DNA of 64,000 bases. Source: Porodaedalea pini (taxonomy: Eukaryota > Basidiomycota > Agaricomycetes > Hymenochaetales > Hymenochaetaceae). The notes below the pieces were generated by a model. That model saw nothing but the letters and a program-made list of their open reading frames with translations, made no database searches and had not been told where the DNA came from. The first letter of the stretch is position 1; the number at the start of each line of letters is the position of its first letter. Both the position numbers and the translations under genes were made by a program. Location of the stretch: the NCBI GenBank assembly GCA_002794775.1, contig NBAY01000044.1:62001-126000 (forward strand), written 5' to 3'. This document shows, piece after piece, positions 57,923 through 64,000 of this stretch.

Positions 57923-60900
57923 GAGTGCGCCGCTCGCTCAGAGCCGAACTGCCCAGCAGACGTTTCGTCTCCAGTACCGTTCTCATGCACGCCAGAACGG
58001 CTGTACCCTTCCCCGTTACCGACTCCCGAGAGACCTGTGATGCCCCTCCCTCTACGCTTAACACACAGATCCAGGGCGGGCCGAGGTTGCACCGGGTGCG
58101 GCACGGCTGCACGGTGTAAGTCATACCGCGAGTGTTCGTCGAACATGTCGGGTCCGAAAATTGTGAAGCGAACCAGTACTAAAGTGATATTGATGATCAG
58201 ACGCGACTGGAAGTCTGTGGTAGCATGTATTGTGTAGAGCATATATACATATTTTAGAGCGAGCTTGAGATCTCTTCTGCCAGACTCAGTTTTAACAAGT
58301 CACTTCCAGCCATGTCGCTCTGAGCTATCAGCGCTTTTCTCGTCGTGCTGCTACAGTCCATAGATGTCTCGTGGTTGGCATGTTGACACTTGCACAGAAG
58401 CATTATAAAAATTGTTCCATTTGCGTTGGTCCAGGTATGATTCTGATGAGTGGCGAGGAATTTTTACACAGGATTTATCTCAGTAGCGATAGCAGTTGTG
58501 ACGGAATTCGCTTGCAATAAACGCGCATCCGGAAATGAATGGATCGTAAGATGGACCGGAAGGCAGTCTGATTGACACGTCATAATTTTGTGATTAAATG
58601 CAGCAGTGGTAGCATTGTACGAAAACAGACGAGCAAAGAAACTGAGCTTGTGGCTCAAGGCTGTCTCCACAAGTTCTGTGAGGATTCCCTTCAGGCACAT
58701 TGTGGACAGATAGTTGGCAGGAAAAACGATCGTCAAACTAAGCTGTGAGCGTTAAACTCGGCCGGAAGGCAAGAGTAGTTCTGGCGTATCCAGGCGAATA
58801 GATTTCGCCATCTCGTCTCGGCGGGCATACCAATGCTTCGACTCCTAATAGGTCGCAGACTCGTCTCCGTCATCCTCGCGAAGTCGCATCAACAGTCGTA
58901 TCTTGATTTAGGTTATAACGAGACTGGCCAAAAGCCCTGGAACGAAGCGTACACTGGACCCAGAACAAAAAAACGAGCGTGCATCGATACCTAATATTCA
59001 TGTATCTGTAATCCATAAGATACAAGCCAAACCACATGACAACAACTGAGCAAATGACCAGACCCCTCAGTTTCATGCCCCTGAGCGAAGCACCCAGGTG
59101 GTGAAGAGTGTATGTGTTCTGTTTGTGCGTGCGAGAAGAGAGAAGGACAGCGCAGGTGCGTTTCGTACGACGGAGATACGATGGGAACTCAGAATATCTC
59201 CAATACGCTTGACTACTTTCGTCATCGCCTCAGTGGACAGATCATCTCTGTCTTCAGATACGTGTTTCATGTCAGTGACTTTGTCCAGGCCTTGATCATT
59301 CCTTGCTAGTCAGACGAGGATACCTTTCAGCGACACGAGCGTTAGGTAAGGCGAAAGGAGGAAGAGACTGCGGCGCAACCCAGGCGGGAGATAAAATCAG
59401 TGAACCAGCCCTTCACATCGTCGTGCATAGGCCGAGAACTGCTTTTTAGGGATAATGATTTTAGTTTGATCACTCTCAGGGAACGAGATGAGATGAACTA
59501 ACAGCGTTACTGCACATACGGAAGCGCGAGCAGCAGCGTCGCATTGCCATATTCACTGACCAACTCATTTGAATCACGAAGCTATTTGTTGAACTCGTCG
59601 CGGTGGTACTTCACCATCGCTGCAAAAGCCAGACGAGAACGTTCAGGAACAAGACGTCCGCGACGTCGGTAATGACTCTTTTCGCGCGAGATGGTTGCTT
59701 TCAGGCCGAAGAAGAGCAAATGTCCGCTGAAACCGCCATCTATCAACGCACAAGCTTTCACATGGGCAGACGACATACTAATCGCAGTTGTCCCGACGGC
59801 TTACTGGTTGTCGACCACGTAGCAGAAAGACACCTGTGAGTTCGGATGAGTCGAACATCAAGAATAAGATCCGAGGAAACGCACGAATGAACGAAACGCG
59901 CCCCACCGACAGCCTGTTCCACGCCGCCATGTTTTTCTGCATCAAATCCAGGATGTTCCTCGCTTCCCCATACTCTTCTAGTACCATTCCTGAGATCGAC
60001 ACAACAGCCATTTGGGCGTAATACAGCTCTAATCATGCGTCTGGGCAAGTATCGAAGGAGTATCGACATGTACCGCCGTGAATGATTTTCGTCGCGGATG
60101 TGCAAGAGGCAGGCATGATTGTTGCGCCTGCGGTATTTCGATCTAAAATCATCTACAGTCAGCAGCTGGTAAACAAAGAGTAAGATGCAGTGGGCCCACC
60201 TGGATCACGATAAACTTTTCGACCTCCGAGCCTGACGCGCTTTTCAAGTCGCTCAGCCCAGTGCTACGTGGCAGGCCGTTCTCCTCAAATCCACCGTCTC
60301 GCACACACGACGAAAGGCCGACGACGATAAGGCGCCGAGCGCGTCGATAAGGCGACGCAGGAACGAAGCCACGTAAATCTGCAATGTTGATTCGACGTTC
60401 TTTGAACAGGTGTGAGGTAGTTGGTCAATGAGTGAAGCGCCATTGAACCTGAAAAGTTGAAATCGGAATTTGCCGTGCTAGTTCACTCCTTGCCTCCTCT
60501 CTAACGGTAACAAACATCTAAGGAGCCCGCACAGGCCTCTTCACTGTTTTTTTTTCATCGATAACTATTGTAAGCTGGCGTCGACGATTTGTTCTTTGAA
60601 GATGCTACAAACGATTACTATCCTGAGTGCTTTGTGTCAAGTATTTGCCATCTGGATATTCTCTCGATCGTCGTGATTTTCTTTTCCTCCTGTACTGTAC
60701 ATCCTCGCGCATGCTCACCGCCTGCCTGTTCTTAAAAACGCTGTTTCTTCTGTTCGAACCAAGAGCCTCCTTCGCAGATCGTCTCATTCTATAGTACCAT
60801 TCTTCGTAATGCTCAACCTTCGACGCTGGTTTGCTTTGTATATCTCTCATCCTCGTTCGGCTTCCACGCGTACCATCTTGCAACCGACTAAAAATTATTA

Positions 60901-61218
60901 TTATTCTCCTTTGCTTCCACATCAAAGCCGAATTTTCAACAAATAGTACTCTAATTAGAATGCAGCAGCAATAACGTATGTATATATGTAAGATTGGGTA
61001 TGGTCTTAAAAAGACAAATCCAGAATGACAACAAAACGATTAATATTGAAAGAAACGAGACAGACACTACTGCAAGTAAATAAGGTCAGGTGGTGAACAT
61101 GGGCCACAACGTCCATCCCTTAATTGTCTTCGAGTCAAGTCGGCCTTCTGCGTATCATTATCAAATGTCTGGGTGGTAGGCGGATTGGACGAAACAGGAC
61201 CTACAATATCTTCCAGAA
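57923..61218. other. Unit C interior with eroded minus-strand gene
   Basis: Same content as unit A. The minus strand keeps KVYRDP|DDFRSKY (intron near 60,155-60,200) and RLAFAAMVKYHRDEFNK then NELVSEYGNATLLLALPYVQ (59,640-59,520), with stops between. No intact gene found. The stretch 60,500-61,200 is the 3' flank of the DUF6533 gene. Confidence 0.4.
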
Positions 61219-62810
61219 CTAAGCGAACTCTATCTCGCTCACCGACCTCATCCTGTAACTCGTCCCTTCATTGAGTCCTTGCTCCCCTGCCTCCTTCAAG
61301 TTGATCAGCATCCGACTTCCAAGGACACAGAGGAAAGACGGATTTCCAAGAGCTTTAAGGACATCTGCCACAAATATATTCGATATTTCTATTACGAGCT
61401 GCAGTACGTTGAATATGGAGCAGGCAACAGCACTGAACAAGGTTGTCAGCTGACCGCTAAGGAGGAAACATGCAAACTCACAGAATGAAATAAATCAGCT
61501 GGTCCTCAAAAAGGACTTTGACAAGCTTGAATCCCTTGAAGCCAGCCGATATTCTCCAGAACTCGGCTGCCTTGTACAGGGCTAAGGCCATAAGTATGAG
61601 TCCGTACACCATCGGAATAATCCTATTTTCAACTGAGCTATGATGCGGCTCATACAAACTTGGATCACTCACCAGTCCACGAGCCCCCATTGCCATCGGA
61701 CAAAATTGGTTTCACTGCAAACTGTGACACCTTTGGCAAGGCCTCCGATGGCAACTAAATGCGAACTAAGTTTTACACCACGGGCGGAACACGAGACTTA
61801 CCGTCTTCAGCTAAAGTGGCATAAATCAAGATCCCCAACTTGAAAGCCGCCTCCAATCCAACCAGTGCTTTGAGGCATACTGATAGTCTTCTGTCTAAAA
61901 AGCAATGAATGGAAGCTTTGTTAAGTTCTGCTATACTCACCTTGGGAATAAAGTGCAAGGACACGAATCATAAGGATGTCTGTATCAATTATAAGTCAAT
62001 TGAAAAACCGTTCTATTTCGGCACTTACAGTCGATCGAGATAATCGTAATCCAGTCTAAATTCATTATCATAGAAGCACCTTGCACGACCAAGTAAGAGT
62101 GACTCACTGGAAATATTCCGAGTCCAATAAGCAAAGTTACCTGAGAGATGTTAGTGATCTCGACTCAGCCTCGATACTTTGCAACTCACACCTACAAATG
62201 CTGTCAATATATATTTTGTAGGAATGAAACTGCAAAGCTTACAATGGAAGATCTGCTCTGTACGAGTTCCCTTCGATGGTGGTTAATAGAGGACCCTTCG
62301 AAGAGAGAACCACATGATAAATATTGCTCACAAAAGAGAAATGAGACTGCTCCCAGGATTCCGATATATCGATTCTGATGATGTTGCAGCTACTTAGTCA
62401 ACGAGCTGCTAGCCAGTGTGTTACGCACCGCAAAATAAACAATGTTCACGGTTTTTTGTGGGGGTTTCTTCAATGTATCGCGACATCAGCCCTGCAGCTT
62501 AATAACTGAACGCAGCCTGATGGCAATGCATACCCAGAAAAATTTAACCTGGAAGACAAAACACGTCGTTATTTTGCACAGAAAATGAAAGGGAAACACG
62601 GCTCTACCTCTTTGTCCATAGTAGTCACTTCGATTTCCGTGAGCTTGGTTGAACCACTCTCAAACATGTTGTATTGCACGTACTAGTATCATAGACCAAA
62701 ATAGTGACAGTTGCTACTTGAAAATACTGTGTGATGGTTGTACTTGCAACCACGAGCGGTACCTCGCTAGGATCGATAGGCTCGACGTTGGATCGAAGAG
62801 AGAGTGCCAT
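61219..62810 (-). CDS. DUF6533 seven-helix membrane protein, unit C copy
   Basis: Starts MALSLRSNVEPIDPSEV at 62,810, with a TATA box about 85 bases upstream. The DUF6533 core is TTITQYFQVATVTILVYDT, followed by small exons MTTMDKE and VKFFW. Further helices follow as in unit B: DRRLSVCLKALVGLEAAFKLG, IIPMVYGLILMALALYKAAEFWRIS, LVKVLFEDQLIYFIL. The last exon holds NIFVADVLKALGNPSFLCVLG, INLKEAGEQG and SVSEIEFA. The donor that is GC in unit A is a normal GTGAGT here. I saw no clear lesion, but I did not verify every junction of the middle exons. It is closest to unit B in the C-terminal exon and to unit A in the promoter, as expected if B lost its upstream part secondarily. Confidence 0.76.
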
Positions 62811-62894
62811 GCGGTACGTAATACCACCTCAAATTCACGATGTTTAGTGGGAGGCTTAGACGGGGGTTGTCTCAACTAAGCATTCCGGAATACG

Positions 62895-62907
62895 TCTTTA
62901 TATGCTT
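62895..62907 (-). promoter_or_regulatory. TATA box of the unit C DUF6533 gene
   Basis: Minus-strand GCATATAAAGAC, conserved with the unit A promoter. Confidence 0.55.
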
Positions 62908-63255
62908 TGACCTGAGAGATCGCACACCGAAACAGATGGGAGTCAGATGCAATGCTCAACTGACGAGATTAAAGAAAGTCACCGGTCTGAAAGGGAGAAA
63001 AAGACGGCTATAACGAAAGAAAGGAAATGCACTAACCGATTGCATTCAGAGGTCGACGTGTCCATATGCTCTCGTCTGCATTTCCAGGTGTGTTCCGTTG
63101 TTGTCGTTGAGAATCTTTGATTAAGCCAGTATCTGTTCGTGATGAAACTGGACTTTGGTCGAATTGGTGCCTGCAAGTCTCGAAATCATACCAGTGACTG
63201 CCTTTCGTGTCTACAACTTCCGGTGAAAAGATGAGCGTCGATGATGTCTTCCGAG

Positions 63256-63435
63256 TCTTTATGGCAGTACAAAACAGCGGATCAACGCCATTCAATTGAT
63301 GCGGCCTCTAAAAGTTTCGGTGAAACAGGGCTGGAACTGGCATAAAAGTAATTACGATGATAAATGGATGCTGAAAGCCTGTCGTTCAATGAGTGTGCAC
63401 AAGACTCGGTTAACAAATCCGTCATATGCACTAGA
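63256..63435. other. Right flank of unit C
   Basis: Leaves the tandem homology. A minus-strand frame with no known motif overlaps here. Confidence 0.35.
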
Positions 63436-63900
63436 CTAGTACCGGTAGTGTTTTCGCACGGCATCTTGATATAGATATGACACATAATGACAAATAGTCC
63501 TTTCTTTGTGTACTGAGATTTCATTGAAGTCACGGCAGCGAGACCAATCACGACCGGATTCACTTGTGATGAGCGCGTTTTCTAAAATCAATGGATCATA
63601 AGATGGAACATCTTTGCATATCGCATTGCCTCGACAAGTTTCATGTGTTTGAGTCTCACCCTGTCTTGACTCAGGAAATTCCGATCGTTGACCTGAGCTC
63701 TGAGTACTGCACGAGGCAAATTGGCAAAGTAATCGCATCACTGGCACGAGGCCTTGCTTGTTGTCTCCATACACTCCCTTAAGTTTGCTGCAGACGTTGG
63801 CTAGGCACCAGTCGTTTTGACATGTCGACAGTGAGACACCTTTCTCTCTTTGTATCTGAGCATGAACGTGCTTGTCGGACTTTAGAAGCAAGCTCCCCAC
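63436..63900 (-). CDS. Unknown Cys-containing ORF
   Basis: A 154-codon minus-strand frame starting MGSLLLKSDKHVHAQ, with eleven cysteines scattered through it and no signal peptide or transmembrane segment. It is not matched in the homologous flanks of units A and B as far as I can see. I do not recognise it. It may be part of a gene extending right of the window, or a chance frame. Confidence 0.25.
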   Translation of the reverse strand: MGSLLLKSDKHVHAQIQREKGVSLSTCQNDWCLANVCSKLKGVYGDNKQGLVPVMRLLCQFASCSTQSSGQRSEFPESRQGETQTHETCRGNAICKDVPSYDPLILENALITSESGRDWSRCRDFNEISVHKERTICHYVSYLYQDAVRKHYRY

Positions 63901-64000
63901 CTCGAAGTCATGTTAGTGTCTTCCTTTGGTCACCGCTCATCCTCATTAGTCGTGTCCATCGCTCGCTCCAGGTCCGAAACCAATTCACATCCTCTGCAGG

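Larger units (their letters stand above)
51732..63255. repeat. Tandem unit C, split by a copia element
   Basis: Opens with the same ATTCTCCCT..CAAAACAATCAAATGATT start as unit A. It is interrupted at 51,999 by the copia element and resumes at 56,645 (after the second CCTGG) in exact register with unit A (ATCGCCTGG|..TGCAAGTACGTCGAC). It then carries the Ser/Pro gene, the eroded gene and the DUF6533 gene, in the same order and spacing as unit A. The shared upstream flank ends near GATGATGTCTT at 63,250. Confidence 0.82.

Overview
This is a eukaryotic window, almost certainly from a mushroom-forming fungus (Basidiomycota, Agaricomycetes). The genes are cut by many short GT-AG introns of about 45-65 bases. 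The membrane families DUF6534 and DUF6533 are expanded in that group, and a large share of the sequence is LTR retrotransposons. All functional names are read from sequence motifs; nothing was searched.

Layout. Bases 1-20,100 are a mostly ordinary gene region: the 3' part of a DUF6534 membrane protein (+), a complete seven-exon Rif1 homologue (+), a histone H1/H5-domain protein (-), an internally deleted relic of a DUF6533 gene (-), a broken Old-Yellow-Enzyme-type oxidoreductase (-), a small basic protein (-) and an intact eleven-exon UDP-glycosyltransferase (-). Bases 20,960-38,926 are a repeat island: an imperfect palindrome, then a 16.4-kb LTR-bounded composite with 0.83-kb LTRs, then a 497-bp near-perfect palindromic element with TA flanks. 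Inside the composite are a minus-strand chromovirus (Ty3/gypsy with a chromodomain), a truncated inverted copy of the same chromovirus joined exactly at its LTR edge, about 1 kb of foreign DNA inside reverse transcriptase, and three other Gag-like or unknown ORFs.

Bases 39,107-63,255 are a triplicated block. Each unit ends with a minus-strand DUF6533 seven-helix membrane-protein gene (stops at 43,957, 48,559 and 61,219). Units A and C also carry a plus-strand Ser/Pro-rich gene with a TATA box. Unit B has lost that gene. Unit C is split by a 4.6-kb Ty1/copia element with a perfect CCTGG target duplication, so that insertion is younger than the duplication.

The retroelements are dead. Many premature stops are TGA where arginine is expected; at one site the sister copy retains CGA. 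This fits C-to-T decay of methylated CpG. Rif1 would act at telomeres and origins, the H15 protein in chromatin, and the glycosyltransferase in sugar transfer to small molecules. No shared pathway is evident. The most distinctive biology is the DUF6533/Ser-Pro tandem array, which spans intact, damaged and collapsed states.
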